A DNA stretch of 64,000 bases from Microbispora sp. NBC_01189 (GCF_036010665.1 NZ_CP108581.1:5885501-5949500); one strand, 5' to 3'; positions 1 through 10,243 are shown, counted from the first letter of the stretch. The notes: a model not told the origin generated them from the letters alone. Numbers and translations are program-made.

Positions 1-468
1 TCCGACACCATGCTCAAGGCGGTCGTGCTGGAGGACGCGGCCGCCCTGATCGGCATCGCGGTGGCGGCCGTCGGCCTGGTGCTGTCACAGCTCACCGGAT
101 CGGCCGTGTGGGACGGCGCCGCGTCGATCGTCATCGGGCTGCTGCTGCTCTGCGTGGCGCTGACCCTGATCAGGACGAACGCCTCGCTGCTGATCGGGCA
201 GGCGCCCCCGGCCGCGCTGCAGGAGAAGATCAAGGCCGTGCTGGTCGAGCAGCCGGAGGTCGAGGGGGTCGTCGAGCTCGCCGCCGTCCTGATGGGCCCC
301 GGCCAGATCCTGGTCGCGGCGAAGATCGACTTCGTGGACGAGACGACGGGGGAGCGGCTGGAGATCGCCGCCGACCAGGTGGAGCGACGGCTCACCAAGC
401 GGTTCCCGGAGATCAAGCAGGTGTTCCTCGACCCCACTCCGGGCCGGTCAGCCGCCGAGGAGGTGTAG
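1..468 (+). CDS. Cation diffusion facilitator (CDF) transporter, C-terminal part
   Basis: The reading frame is already open at base 1, so this is the 3' end of a gene that starts outside the window. The visible 155 residues hold two hydrophobic helices (about residues 10-30 and 35-55) followed by a soluble ferredoxin-like domain of about 85 residues. This is the usual end of CDF divalent-metal/proton antiporters (Zn, Cd, Co, Fe or Mn), whose cytoplasmic domain dimerises and senses metal. The metal-binding membrane motifs lie upstream and cannot be seen, so specificity is unknown. The 3' end overlaps the convergent PPTase gene by 21 bases. Confidence 0.8.
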   Translation, partial: SDTMLKAVVLEDAAALIGIAVAAVGLVLSQLTGSAVWDGAASIVIGLLLLCVALTLIRTNASLLIGQAPPAALQEKIKAVLVEQPEVEGVVELAAVLMGPGQILVAAKIDFVDETTGERLEIAADQVERRLTKRFPEIKQVFLDPTPGRSAAEEV

Positions 469-1167
469 CTTGGCCGGCTCGTCGGTGACGGCCGAGGCGA
501 TCACGGTGCCGGCCGTCCACTCCAGGAAGTGACGGCCCTGCCACTCCAGCGCCACCGTCAGCCCGTCCACCAGCGGCAGGGCCGACAGGTCCGCCTCGCG
601 CAACCGGCCGAGCGTCAGTTCACCCCGCTTGACCAGGGCCTCCTTGCGGACCCACTGACGGATGAGGCCGCGGTTGTCGTCGCCCACCAGCTTCGCCTCG
701 GCGGGGGTCAGCGCGAGTGCCACGAGGTTCTCGTCGGCGGGGCCGCCCGTGACGTGCTCGGCGTCCACGCCGACCCGGCCGTACCCGGCGACCGCGCAGA
801 CGTATCCCGAGGTGTGCGTGAGGCTGATCGACACGTCGGGGGCCTCGGCCAGCCAGGGCCGCCCGTGCGCCTGCCCGCACTCCTCGCAGCGCTGCACCAC
901 GGTCAGCATGCGGGCCCGCGTGCCGAGCAGTTCGGCGGCGCAGTGCCGTACGAGCAGGTGGGCGGCGACGAAGTCGCGGCGGTCCCCGCTGCGGGTGAAG
1001 CGTTCGGCGCGTTCGCGCTCGGCCGGCGTCAGGGTGCCGCCGACGAGTTCGAGCACGTCGTCGGTGTGGCCGGCCACGGCCAGTGGAGGGCGCACAACGT
1101 CACTGTAGGACAGCGATGTGACGATCAAGTGAACTGGTGGGCTCCTACCGGATGCCGAAGCGCTCAC
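448..1167 (-). CDS. 4'-phosphopantetheinyl transferase (Sfp type)
   Basis: Transfers phosphopantetheine from CoA to a serine of carrier proteins in polyketide, peptide or fatty acid synthases. The 239-residue protein shows the two family signatures: VGVDAEH (Mg/CoA-binding acidic pair, about residue 133) and WVRKEALVKRGEL (about residue 167), the W-x-x-KEA-x-x-K motif. A Cys-x-x-Cys pair (CEECGQ) near residue 94 is common in actinobacterial members. The start is GTG at 1167; a TTG about 13 codons later is an alternative. No synthase lies nearby, so the carrier partner is unknown. Confidence 0.88.
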   Translation of the reverse strand: MSASASGRSPPVHLIVTSLSYSDVVRPPLAVAGHTDDVLELVGGTLTPAERERAERFTRSGDRRDFVAAHLLVRHCAAELLGTRARMLTVVQRCEECGQAHGRPWLAEAPDVSISLTHTSGYVCAVAGYGRVGVDAEHVTGGPADENLVALALTPAEAKLVGDDNRGLIRQWVRKEALVKRGELTLGRLREADLSALPLVDGLTVALEWQGRHFLEWTAGTVIASAVTDEPAKLHLLGG

Positions 1168-1244
1168 CCGGCCGGGGCCACCCCGTGCGCCGGGCCTCGC
1201 CCGCGCTCACCCGGCCCGCCCGGGTGGCCGTCCGCGCCCCGGCC

Positions 1245-2639
1245 TCACCCGGCGAGCGCGGACATCCAGTCCTCGATCTCGTCCGCGCGGCGCGGCAGCG
1301 CGGCCGACATCAACCGGGCGCCGTCGGACGTGATCACCAGGTCGTCCTCGATGCGGACGCCGATCCCGCGCAGCTCCGGCGGCAGCGTCAGGTCGTCGGG
1401 CTGGAGATAGAGCCCCGGCTCGACGGTCAGCACCTGGCCCTCCTCCAGCACGCCGTCGAGGTAACTCTCCGCCCGCGCCCGTGCGCAGTCGTGCACGTCG
1501 AGGCCGAGCATGTGGCCGCTGCTGCACAACGTGTAGCGCCGGTGCAGCCCCGCGCCGGCCTGCGCCCGCGTGAGCAGCCCCCACTCGACCAGGCCGTCGG
1601 AGATGACCCGCATCGCGGTCTCGTGGAAGTCGCGGAAGCGCGCCCCCGGGCGCAGCTCGGCGATGGCCGCCGTCTGCGCCTCGTACACCAGGTCGTACAC
1701 CTGCCGCTGCACCGGGCCGAACCGGCCCGACAGCGGCAGCGTGCGGGTGACGTCGGCCGTGTAGAGGTTGTCGCCCTCGACCCCGGCGTCGAGCAGGAGC
1801 ATCTCGGCGGGGTCGAGCCGCCCGTCGTTGCGGATCCAGTGCAGCACGCAGGCGTGCGCCCCCGAGGCCACGATGGACTGGTAGCCCACCGCGTTGCCCT
1901 CCAGTCGCGAGCGCAGCCCGAAGACACCCTCGACGTACCGCTCACCGCGCGGGTGCGCGACGGCCGCGGGCAGCGCGCGCACGACGTCCTCGAACCCGCG
2001 CACGGTCGCGTCCACCGCCTGCTGCAACTCCGCGATCTCCCACTCGTCCTTGACCAGCCGCAGCTCCGCCAGGACCGCGGCGAGTTCGGCGTCGCCGTCC
2101 GCGGGGGAGACCAGCGCGTCGACCGAGGCGTCCACCCCGCGCAGCACCCGGGCCGGGCCGCGCAGCGCCGACGGCAGGTCGTCGATGGGCGCGCACTCGA
2201 TCTGGTACGCCGCCTCGGCCTCGGCGAGGCCGGGCCGGCGGCCCACCCAGAACTCGCCGTACCGCCGGTCGCGGTAGAACTCCTGCGACCCGGCGCGGGA
2301 CGGGCGGGGGCGCAGGAAGAGCCGCGCCTCGCCGGACGGCTCGACGACCAGGACCTCGTCGGGCTCCTGGGCGCCCGTCAGGTACGCGAACGCGCTGTGC
2401 GCCCGGAACCGGTGGTCGTCGTCGTTGCTGCGCGCGAGCAGGGTGCCCGAAGGGACGACCAGCCGCTCGCCGGGCAGCCGCTCGGCGAGCCGCGCCCGCC
2501 GCTTGGCCGCGTACGCGGCGACGGGCAGCGGCGCGGGCGCGGTCTCCCCGGCGGCGGCCCAGCCGCCCCGCATGAACTCGTCCAGCGCCGCCGGGATCGG
2601 GAGATCGTGACTCCCCGTGTTGAGCTGCCTGCCGGTCAT
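1245..2639 (-). CDS. pepP: Xaa-Pro aminopeptidase (aminopeptidase P, M24B)
   Basis: Removes an N-terminal residue that precedes proline; a cytosolic dinuclear (Mn) metallopeptidase. The 464-residue protein has the N-terminal creatinase-like domain (about residues 40-180) and a C-terminal pita-bread domain. All five metal ligands are present: D284 (LLLDAG), D296 (YTADVT), H376 (SGHMLGLD), E407 (TVEPG) and E431 (VRIEDD). Length is normal for the family. It is transcribed in the same direction as the PPTase gene (77-base gap) but is not functionally linked in an obvious way. Confidence 0.93.
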   Translation of the reverse strand: MTGRQLNTGSHDLPIPAALDEFMRGGWAAAGETAPAPLPVAAYAAKRRARLAERLPGERLVVPSGTLLARSNDDDHRFRAHSAFAYLTGAQEPDEVLVVEPSGEARLFLRPRPSRAGSQEFYRDRRYGEFWVGRRPGLAEAEAAYQIECAPIDDLPSALRGPARVLRGVDASVDALVSPADGDAELAAVLAELRLVKDEWEIAELQQAVDATVRGFEDVVRALPAAVAHPRGERYVEGVFGLRSRLEGNAVGYQSIVASGAHACVLHWIRNDGRLDPAEMLLLDAGVEGDNLYTADVTRTLPLSGRFGPVQRQVYDLVYEAQTAAIAELRPGARFRDFHETAMRVISDGLVEWGLLTRAQAGAGLHRRYTLCSSGHMLGLDVHDCARARAESYLDGVLEEGQVLTVEPGLYLQPDDLTLPPELRGIGVRIEDDLVITSDGARLMSAALPRRADEIEDWMSALAG

Positions 2640-2802
2640 CGATCATCTCCAGGTCACGGCGATATTTGGCCATCGTAGGGGTGTAGGCCCTTGACGAGGG
2701 AGGACGGCCGCTGTTGCCTGGGGAAACAGGATGTGCCGTGCCGGGCGGCCGGCGCGGGAGACAGGGGGCGGGTCCCCCGAGTGCCCCTGGAAGGCGGTGT
2801 CG

Positions 2803-3231
2803 ATGCTCATCGGGACGATCTTGCAGAGCAAGGGAACAGGCGTGGCGACCGTTCCACCGGACGCGACGGTGTCAGAGCTTCTCGCCCGGCTGGCGGAGCT
2901 GAACATCGGTGCGGTGGTGGTGTCGGAGGACGGCCTGTCCATCGACGGCATCGTGTCGGAGCGCGACGTCGTCCGGCGGCTGCACGAGCACGGGGCCGCG
3001 CTGCTCGGCCGGCCCGTCTCGTCGATCATGACCGCGGAGGTGCGCACCTGCGGCCCGGACGCCAACGTGGACGACCTGCGCCGCACGATGACCAACCACC
3101 GGATCCGGCACGTGCCCGTGGTCAGGGACGGCCGCCTGGCGGGCATCGTCAGCATCGGCGACGTGGTCAAGACCTCGATCCAGGAACTGGAGAGCGAGCG
3201 GGAGGCCCTGGTCGGCTACATCAACGGCTGA
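2803..3231 (+). CDS. CBS-domain pair protein
   Basis: A small protein of 142 residues made almost wholly of two CBS domains (about residues 8-60 and 72-125); SERDVVRRL and GDVVK are typical CBS turn/helix signatures. Paired CBS domains bind adenosine nucleotides and usually regulate partner enzymes or transporters; no partner domain is fused here. The start is ATG 2803, preceded by GGAAGG at 2789. The longer open frame from 2731 has no comparable ribosome site. A second, divergent CBS-pair gene sits at 38020-38436. Confidence 0.85.
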   Translation: MLIGTILQSKGTGVATVPPDATVSELLARLAELNIGAVVVSEDGLSIDGIVSERDVVRRLHEHGAALLGRPVSSIMTAEVRTCGPDANVDDLRRTMTNHRIRHVPVVRDGRLAGIVSIGDVVKTSIQELESEREALVGYING

Positions 3232-3241
3232 CGGCTCACTC

Positions 3242-3278
3242 CACGGGGCGGGGCAGCCTTCGGCCGCCTCGCCCCGTG
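3242..3278. terminator. Hairpin after CBS gene
   Basis: Arms 3242-3253 and 3267-3278 (CACGGGGCG core) pair at 11 of 12 positions around a 13-base loop just after the CBS gene stop. No U-tract follows, as is common in actinomycete terminators. Confidence 0.6.
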
Positions 3279-3311
3279 CCTTCGCGCGGGCACCGATCTA
3301 GACTGGCTCGG

Positions 3312-3566
3312 GTGAAGCTGAAGCTGGATCTCCACGACATCTACAACAAGGGCGGCGAGATCGACCGGGCGCTGCACGGCATCATCCAGGAGGCCATACG
3401 CAAGAAGGCGACCCAGGTGGAGATCATCCCTGGCAAGGGATCCGGCCAGCTCAAGAAGAAGGTGCTGCGCTTCCTGGAGAAGAAGGAGATCAAGGCGGTC
3501 TACCACCGGATCGACAAGGACGCCAAGAACCACGGCCGCCTGTTCGTCTACTTCCAGTGGAAGTAA
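3312..3566 (+). CDS. Small stand-alone Smr-domain protein
   Basis: An 84-residue protein that is essentially one Smr (small MutS-related) domain. It opens with LKLDLHDIYNKGG, equivalent to the LDLHG motif, and has the second motif GKGSGQLKK near residue 45. Smr domains are nucleases or RNA/DNA binders; here the first motif has Asp in place of the usual Gly. The start is GTG 3312. The gene marks the last intact chromosomal gene before the mobile island; an integrase remnant begins only 44 bases after its stop. Confidence 0.8.
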   Translation: MKLKLDLHDIYNKGGEIDRALHGIIQEAIRKKATQVEIIPGKGSGQLKKKVLRFLEKKEIKAVYHRIDKDAKNHGRLFVYFQWK

Positions 3567-3609
3567 GAGCATCTCTCGTCTGCCAGCGTAAACGCCCTGT
3601 TGATCTCCG

Positions 3610-4124
3610 CTAGGGCACAACCAGGGCACTCGGCCTGGTCTGCTCCTGGGTGAAGAACGCGTCCATGGCCTTGCGCGCCCGATCCGCTGCGTTCGGCATC
3701 AGGTGGGTGTACGTCCGGAGCGTGAAACCAGGGTCGGCGTGTCCGAGGTATTCCGCCTACGGATGTCCACCCCGGCACCGAGCCACGCCGACGCCGCAGT
3801 GTGCCGCAACACATGGCATCCGTGTTCGCGGTGAGACTTCTGGCGCTCTCCTTTGGCCGGCGGGGGCACGATGCGCGCACGCTCAAGACCGACACGCCAC
3901 GTGTGGTTGAACGTGTTGCGATGCAGGGCACCACCATTCGGGCCGGGGAACAGAAGCTCCACCGTCACCAGGCCGCTCCCAGGCTTGCCCTTCTCGACCC
4001 ACGGCAGCGTGACCGTGACCGGCGGGTGCTGAGCGATGTGCGCGCTCAGCCGCAGGCCGAGCGACTCAGGGAGGGGCACAGTCCGGGTCTTGCCGCGCCG
4101 CGGTGGCGGCAGCTGCAACCGCAT
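3610..4124 (-). pseudogene. Tyrosine recombinase (integrase) C-terminal remnant, frameshifted
   Basis: Read on the minus strand, the fragment gives RGKTRTVPLPESL, then HVLRHTAASAWLGAG (the H-x-L-R-H box of phage/ICE integrases). After a frame change near 3765 it gives AEYLGHADPGFTLRTYTHLM, which holds the final catalytic tyrosine, and ends at the TAG at 3610. The expected join carries a 2-base linker where three or more whole codons should be, so a small deletion broke the gene. The N-terminal half is absent and IS66-derived sequence begins just upstream. It probably belonged to an element integrated beside the Smr gene. Confidence 0.82.
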
Positions 4125-4197
4125 GAGTGATGCCGCATCGGGGTGTGTGACTCTCCGTCATGTTGATCAGATGCGTGAAGTCTGGTGAGATCATCGG

Positions 4198-5722
4198 GTG
4201 CCTGTCCCGGAGGAACCGTCTCGCGCTGAGTTGATGGCGCTGTTGGGGCAGAAGGACGCGCTGATCGAGCGCCAAGCCGATCAGATCTCCACGCTGTTGG
4301 AGCAGGTGGAGGTGCTGTCCGCCAAGCTCGCGACGGTGGAACATCTGCTGTCGCGTAACAGCCGTAACTCCTCCTCGCCGCCGTCGCATGACGATGACCT
4401 GGGCAAGCCTGGGCCGCCGGAGCCGACACCGCCTCGACCGGACACGAGCAAGCGGTCCCGGGGTAAGCAGAAGGGCGCGCCAGGCGCGAATCTGGCCTGG
4501 TCGGATACCCCGAATCAGCGTAAGGACCGGTTCCCTCAAGGGCGGTGCGGGTGCGGGGCGGACCTGGCCGGGGTGGCCGATCTCGGGGTGGTGGACCGCT
4601 ACCAGCAGCACGAGATCCCGCTGATCACTGTGACGGCCCAGTACGACCAGCACGCGGTGGTGTGTGGGTGCGGCAGCACGCACGTGGCCGACCGGCCCGA
4701 GGGGGCGCCCGCCGGGCAGAGCGCGACCGGCGTCGGATACGGGGCGAACCTGCGGGCCTGGGCGGTCTATCTGATGGTGGCGCACTTCATCCCGGCCCGC
4801 CGGGTAGCCGAGATCCTGGAGTCGATGACCGGCAGCGCGCCCTCGCTCGGGTTCGTCCACCAGATGCTGCGCCGTGCCGCGAGCGCGCGCTGGAGGCGGC
4901 CAATGCGCGGATCCGGATGCTGATCACGCTCGCGTACGCGATCTGCGTGGATGAGACCCAGCTGAAGATCGGCCCGGCCAAACCCCCGGCGGGCAAGACC
5001 CGCGCGGAGCGGTATCTGCTGGTGGCGTGCACCGAGTTGTACACCGCGTTCCTGCTCGGCGATCGCTCCCTGGACACCTTCAAGAAGTTCATCTTCGCCG
5101 ACCTGGACGGGTCGATGATCGTACACGACCGGTACAAGGCGTATGACTCGACCGAGTTGATCGACCTCGGCGGCCGATTCGAGCACCAATTTTGCGCCGC
5201 GCACATCCTTCGTGACCTTCAAGGGGCGGCCGAGACCTACCCGGACGCGAACTGGCCCACCCAGATCGCCGACGCGCTGCGCGCCCTGATCCATCTGGCC
5301 AACACCGCCCGCGAGCAGGGCCGTGACCAGATCCCCCACCTCGCCCGCGAGGAACACCTGACCTGGCTGCGGCGCGGCGTCGCGGTCGGCCTGGCCGAGA
5401 CCCTTCACCACGGCAACCGGCCCGGCGAACGCAAAGCCCGACTGCTGCTGGAGTTCCTGCGCGACCGGCGCGAGGAGATGCTGCGCTTCGCCGTCGATCT
5501 GAACGTTCCACCCACCTCCAACCAGGCCGAACGCGACCTGCGGCCAAGCAAGATCTGCCAGAACATCTCCGGACGGCTGGCCAGCGAGGACCGCGCCGCC
5601 GACCGATACGCCATCCTCGGCTACCTGTCCACCGTGGCCAAACACGGCCGCAACAAGATATCGATCTCAAGAACGCCCTGCTCGGCCGCCCCTGGATGCC
5701 CGTGCTGCCCGCCGCAGGCTGA
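4198..5722 (+). pseudogene. IS66-family transposase (TnpC-like), two frameshifts
   Basis: N-terminal coiled coil (about residues 10-50), a Ser-rich linker, a zinc-finger-like region (RCGCG, VCGCGS) and then the DDE domain. The first frame (4198-4923) ends in LGFVHQMLRRAAS and the sequence continues in another frame (near 4890) with ALEAANARIRMLITLAY. DDE residues lie in ICVDETQLK, IVHDRYKAYD and NQAERDLRPSK. Near 5660 a second shift moves the tail DLKNALLGRPWMPVLP into a third frame, ending at TGA 5720-5722. Both breaks make an inactive copy unless they are sequencing errors. I could not define the terminal repeats. Confidence 0.85.
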
Positions 5723-5845
5723 CACGGCGTCCCTGCACACCCGCACTCGACTACACACAGCGACCGCGGCCTGTCTAAACGATCACCTGCTGAATGTTTG
5801 CATGTGATGATCACTCTGTTTCACACGCACGTTCGAAAGGCTGGA

Positions 5846-8800
5846 GTGGACACATCACCAAGAAGGTCGAGCTTAACCACCCGAACACGCCGTCGCGCCG
5901 CCTTGGTCGCGGCTCTGACATTGCCCCTGTGGCTGATGAGCGCCCCTGCGATCGCCCAGGGCCACACGTCACCCCCCACCTCTCCGTTGCCGAGCATGGC
6001 GGATCTCGCCTCCGACAAGCTCGAACCTCCTTCCATGGGGGGCCATACCGTTGACAAGGTCCTGGAGGCGGCCAAAGAGAGGGCCAAGAAGTTGGGCAAG
6101 CGTGTCGAGGTTCCGTCACGCTTTAGCGAGAACATGAAGGTGTGGGCAAACGAAGACGGCAAGACGCTCCACGCCGAACTACGCACCTCGCCCATCCATC
6201 TTGAGGTTGAGAGCAAGGACGGCAAGAAGACCTGGAAAGCGATCGACACGACGATCGTCCAGCAGGCGGATGGCTCGTACTCGGCCAAGTTCGTCAAGAC
6301 GCCGCTGAAGTTCGGCGGCGAGAACTCCAAGACCGTCGTCACCGCATCCGGGGCAGAGGGTAAGGCGGTCGTCGGTTGGGGGAAGAAGCTTCCGAAGCCG
6401 ACGGTCGACGGCAACAAGATCATCTATCGTGATGCGGTCGCAGCCGGGGCGGACCTGGTCGTCACGGCTCTGCCTGACGGGTTCACCCAGGAAGTCGTGC
6501 TGCGCGAACGCCCCAAGGCTCCGCTCACTATCAACATGCCGGTGACGCCACCGAAAGGCATGACTTACGGCACCGCGGCTGACGGCAGCACACCGCAACT
6601 GAAGTCCGCCCAGGGTCCGGCGAAGAGTGCGCCGCTGACCGTCCAGGCCGTCGACGCGGTCGCAGCCGAGTCATTCGACGCCGGGCGGACCGCGAGAGTT
6701 CCGGTCGCCGTCCAGAAGACGGCGTTGGGCACCAGCCTCGTACTCAGGACAGACCAGACCTTCCTGTCGCGCGCCGACGTGACCTACCCGGTGACGCTGT
6801 CCATGAACGGCACCTATGTGGGCGCGGGACTGGCCGGAGACACCTTCGTCGCCAAGAATACCCCCTCGACCAACTACTCCAACGGCTACCTGCGGGTCGG
6901 CACCACCTCCACCAGCGCGGACATTGCCCGGGTCTACGCCAAGTTCACCGTCAACGGCACCGATCTGGACTACGCGACGATCCACAACGCCGACTACATG
7001 CTCTGGAACTACCGTTCCGGCGGCGCCGGCACGGCCGGCACCAACTGCGGGGAAATCGGGAGCGGCATTGTCACCCGCAGGGTGACCTCGCAGATGAACA
7101 TCTCCACGATGACCTGGGGCAGCGGCCAGCCCAGTTACACCACGACCGGCCAGGTCGGCGTGAAATACGGCTACAGCGACACGGCGGGCTGTCCCGGGCC
7201 GGGCGAGCTGGTCTACTCGATCGAGAGCATCGTGCAGGAGTGGGCGAACGGCACGCCCGACGATGGCCTGGTGATGATGGCCCCCTCTGAGAGCGCCGTG
7301 CTCAACTGGCGGCAGTACCGGTCCCAGGAGACCGGCACGCACGACCGTGAAATGCCCGACCACGAGCCGATCCTGTTCGTCGAGTACGAGCCCGCACCGA
7401 CGAAGACCGAGGGCATCTTCATGCCTTATCAGGATACGGAACCGACAGAACAGGAGATCGCTGCCTACACGTTCACCTCACAGACCATGCCGGAACCCCC
7501 GGCCGTAACGGACCAAGAGGCGTTAGGCCTCCGGGAGAACGCCACCGGGTACGCTCTTGAAGATTCCTCTGTGGGGTTCAATGTTCCGGACGACATGACC
7601 AGAGAAGAATGGCTCGAGTCGATCGAAGCGGTTCATCCACCGGTGATCACGGCGTTGGATGTCTCTCCGGCGAGCGTGGTGGATGGCGTGAAGGTGACGT
7701 CGTCCTTGACACCTGAGTTGCAGGTGTGGGCGCAGGATCCGGCCGGTGGCACGCTCCGCGTGGAGTATGAGATCGAGCACGACCCTGCCGCGCCTGCCCA
7801 AGGTAGCGGGCAGATCTGGTCCGGGGCGGTGGACGACGTCGCCTCTGGCCAGCCGGCGAAGGTGCCGGTCGAGGCGGGGAAGCTGAGCGACGGCTGGCAA
7901 ACGCGCTGGCGTGCGCGCGCGGTCGCGGGCGGCAGCCATGCTTCGCCGTGGTCTGAGTGGCAGTCGCTGAAGGTGGACATACCCAAGCCAAGCTCGTCGG
8001 TGTCTGGCATGACCTTCGGGGATCACTCCGACAACGGGTACGTGCTGTTCACCGGCGCGGACGGCTCTCAGCTCACCTACACCCGGCAGGCGGACGGCAC
8101 CTATAAGCGCGACTCCGACCCTACCGACGCTTCCAAAGTGGTCAAGGATTCACCCATCCAGTTCACCCACACCGCCGCTGATGGAGTCAAGACCGTCTTA
8201 ACGGCCGTCAGCGTGCCTGCGACCGCTCCCGCACGCCTTTTCGCCGATACTGCCACTCCGGCGGTGGCGGCGGTTGATGAGTCCGCCTCGGTGGAGTTGG
8301 GGGTAGCGTTCACCGCCGACAAGCCCGGGCTCATCACGGGGGTTCGGTTCTACAAGGGGCCGGGGAACACCGGGACGCATATCGGAAACCTGTGGACCAC
8401 CTCCGGGCAGAATCTGGCCACCGGGACCTTCACTGACGAGACCGAGTCAGGATGGCAGACGCTCACCTTCTCCGCACCGGTCCAGGTGGTTCCCGGTGTG
8501 ACATATGTGGCGTCTTACTTCGCCCCCGCCGGGCACTACTCGTTCAGCGACAACTTCTTCAGCACGGCCACCGACAGCCCTCCGCTGCACGCCCCGGCCA
8601 CCACGGAGACCTACGGCGGCAACGGCGTCTACGCCTACGGCACCTCCTCCCTGATGCCGTCCGGCAGTTATCACGGAGGCAATTACTGGGTGGATGTCGA
8701 GTTCGTTCCCAACCAGGGCCAACCTGATCCCGCCCTGTCGACGGTGAGCGCCACGCACCTGTTCGGCGCGGCGGCGACCCCGGGGACCGCGGCCTCCACC

Positions 8801-10243
8801 GACCTTGGCTCATTGGAGTTGGGGGTCAAGTTCACCGCCGACAAGCCCGGGTTCATCACGGGGGTTCGGTTCTACAAGGGGCCGGGAAACACCGGCGCGC
8901 ACGTCGGGAACCTATGGACCGCCTCCGGACAGAATCTGGCGACCGGGACGTTCACGGGGGAGAGCGAATCTGGGTGGCAGACACTCACCTTCACTGCACC
9001 GGTTCAGGTGACTTCAGGTACGACATATGTGGTGTCCTACTTCGCCCCCGTCGGCCACTACGCGTTCGACGCCAACTATTTCGCCACGGCGACGAACAGC
9101 CCTCCGCTGCATGCCCCGGCCACCACAGGTGTGTACGGCGGCAACGGCGTCTACACCTACAGCGCAGCCTCCCAGTTCCCCACCAGTACCTACGGTGGCG
9201 GCAACTACTGGGTCGACGTGAACTTCGCCTCAAACTTGACGCGCTGGGTCATCAGCAGCATCCAGCCGGGAGACGAGCCGCTTGCTCAAACCGATGGACC
9301 CGTGATTCGTACTGACAAGAGTTTCAAACCGCAGACTTCTACGCTTCGGACCACTGCGGCTGTCGCCGCAGCGAAGAAGTTCCCGTACTATCACCTCGAA
9401 CACGACGATTGCCGGGGGATGATCACCAGCAACCACACGAAAGAGATTGCATACTCGGGTTCCTTCAGCTTCTGTTATGAGTTGATGATCGGCGAAAACG
9501 TGAAGGAGCAGAACAGGCTGGGAGTGTGGGTCATCAAGGGGTCGTGGCGCGCTCGGATGACCATGGTTTTCCGCACTTACGTCGGCAAGGCCAAGGGCAA
9601 CACGACGGCAAGAGACTCCGGAATTGCCGGACTTAATAGTCGCCAGATCACAGCCTCGATCAAAATGGACCGATTCAGTCCAGGGGGATCTCTCATCAGT
9701 GACTGGAGAACCCGGCACGCCCAGGTCGGCCTCGGATTGAGCGGCCAAGGTTGCCAGAGCAGTCACCCGAACGGGCGCGAGGACACAGCCGGGTCATGGC
9801 ACGATGGGACCGGCTTTGGAATGACCATCAACGGGTACTGGGCCGGGATTCCGTACCAGGACCTGAGGAGCTTCTGTCGAGTGCTTCCATGGATCAAATA
9901 CACCGACAACGTTGATCTAACCGAGAGCTTCCATCACCTGGACCCCGATAATTCACCACAGACTTTCCGCTGCGACAGTTCACCGAAGATCACAAGCTAC
10001 ACGGGCGGCTGTGTCGTTTGGTCGATGCGCCCGGTCTTCGTGCTCGACCAGAACGATTCTAAGGTAGACGAATCCGCCAGCCACATCCTCAAGGCGCTCT
10101 ATGACAGCCAGAAAACCGTTCCGGTACCCAGTCCAGGAGTTTCGAAGACAGTGCCCGGGCTATTCAACCCAAGCAACAAGGGCTGCTCTGGCGTTCCCAA
10201 AGCTGCCTCCGGAGGACTACGGACAACGCCAAGGGTGGGTTGA
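5846..10243 (+). CDS. Giant secreted DNRLRE / double DUF4082 protein, toxin-delivery-like, broken at 3' end
   Basis: About 1,465 residues. A signal peptide follows GTG 5846 (GAAAGG ribosome site at 5835), with cleavage near SAPAIA; the frame is open from ATG 5798. After it comes a beta-rich region, a DNRLRE-type domain (about nt 6830-7400), a fibronectin-like segment (7640-7980) and two DUF4082 repeats (8237-8715, 8761-9230), each with the signature GVRFYKGPGNTG. A Cys-containing region of unknown fold ends the frame. The downstream frame continues into a NucA/NucB nuclease domain, so the intact ancestor was probably a secreted modular protein with a nuclease tip, like RHS/wall-associated polymorphic toxins. 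The function of the middle region is unknown. Confidence 0.75.
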   Translation: MDTSPRRSSLTTRTRRRAALVAALTLPLWLMSAPAIAQGHTSPPTSPLPSMADLASDKLEPPSMGGHTVDKVLEAAKERAKKLGKRVEVPSRFSENMKVWANEDGKTLHAELRTSPIHLEVESKDGKKTWKAIDTTIVQQADGSYSAKFVKTPLKFGGENSKTVVTASGAEGKAVVGWGKKLPKPTVDGNKIIYRDAVAAGADLVVTALPDGFTQEVVLRERPKAPLTINMPVTPPKGMTYGTAADGSTPQLKSAQGPAKSAPLTVQAVDAVAAESFDAGRTARVPVAVQKTALGTSLVLRTDQTFLSRADVTYPVTLSMNGTYVGAGLAGDTFVAKNTPSTNYSNGYLRVGTTSTSADIARVYAKFTVNGTDLDYATIHNADYMLWNYRSGGAGTAGTNCGEIGSGIVTRRVTSQMNISTMTWGSGQPSYTTTGQVGVKYGYSDTAGCPGPGELVYSIESIVQEWANGTPDDGLVMMAPSESAVLNWRQYRSQETGTHDREMPDHEPILFVEYEPAPTKTEGIFMPYQDTEPTEQEIAAYTFTSQTMPEPPAVTDQEALGLRENATGYALEDSSVGFNVPDDMTREEWLESIEAVHPPVITALDVSPASVVDGVKVTSSLTPELQVWAQDPAGGTLRVEYEIEHDPAAPAQGSGQIWSGAVDDVASGQPAKVPVEAGKLSDGWQTRWRARAVAGGSHASPWSEWQSLKVDIPKPSSSVSGMTFGDHSDNGYVLFTGADGSQLTYTRQADGTYKRDSDPTDASKVVKDSPIQFTHTAADGVKTVLTAVSVPATAPARLFADTATPAVAAVDESASVELGVAFTADKPGLITGVRFYKGPGNTGTHIGNLWTTSGQNLATGTFTDETESGWQTLTFSAPVQVVPGVTYVASYFAPAGHYSFSDNFFSTATDSPPLHAPATTETYGGNGVYAYGTSSLMPSGSYHGGNYWVDVEFVPNQGQPDPALSTVSATHLFGAAATPGTAASTDLGSLELGVKFTADKPGFITGVRFYKGPGNTGAHVGNLWTASGQNLATGTFTGESESGWQTLTFTAPVQVTSGTTYVVSYFAPVGHYAFDANYFATATNSPPLHAPATTGVYGGNGVYTYSAASQFPTSTYGGGNYWVDVNFASNLTRWVISSIQPGDEPLAQTDGPVIRTDKSFKPQTSTLRTTAAVAAAKKFPYYHLEHDDCRGMITSNHTKEIAYSGSFSFCYELMIGENVKEQNRLGVWVIKGSWRARMTMVFRTYVGKAKGNTTARDSGIAGLNSRQITASIKMDRFSPGGSLISDWRTRHAQVGLGLSGQGCQSSHPNGREDTAGSWHDGTGFGMTINGYWAGIPYQDLRSFCRVLPWIKYTDNVDLTESFHHLDPDNSPQTFRCDSSPKITSYTGGCVVWSMRPVFVLDQNDSKVDESASHILKALYDSQKTVPVPSPGVSKTVPGLFNPSNKGCSGVPKAASGGLRTTPRVG
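8237..9231 (+). repeat. Tandem DUF4082 modules (direct repeat, about 480 bases each)
   Basis: Copies at about 8237-8713 and 8761-9231 encode near-parallel protein modules (ELGV-FTADKPG, GVRFYKGPGNTG, LATGTF, GGNYWVDV). Several stretches are nearly identical at DNA level, for example the one encoding GVRFYKGPG. They reflect an internal domain duplication within one gene. Confidence 0.85.

Noticed and set aside
1137..2678. 513-residue open frame antisense to pepP
   Set aside because: Arg/Pro/Gly-rich composition typical of antisense frames in high-GC DNA; pepP on the other strand has all five metal ligands.
4138..5790. IS66 terminal repeats (GTGTGTGACTC-like at left, TGTGTGTAGTC-like at right)
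   Set aside because: The alignment needs gaps and the match is too short to claim.
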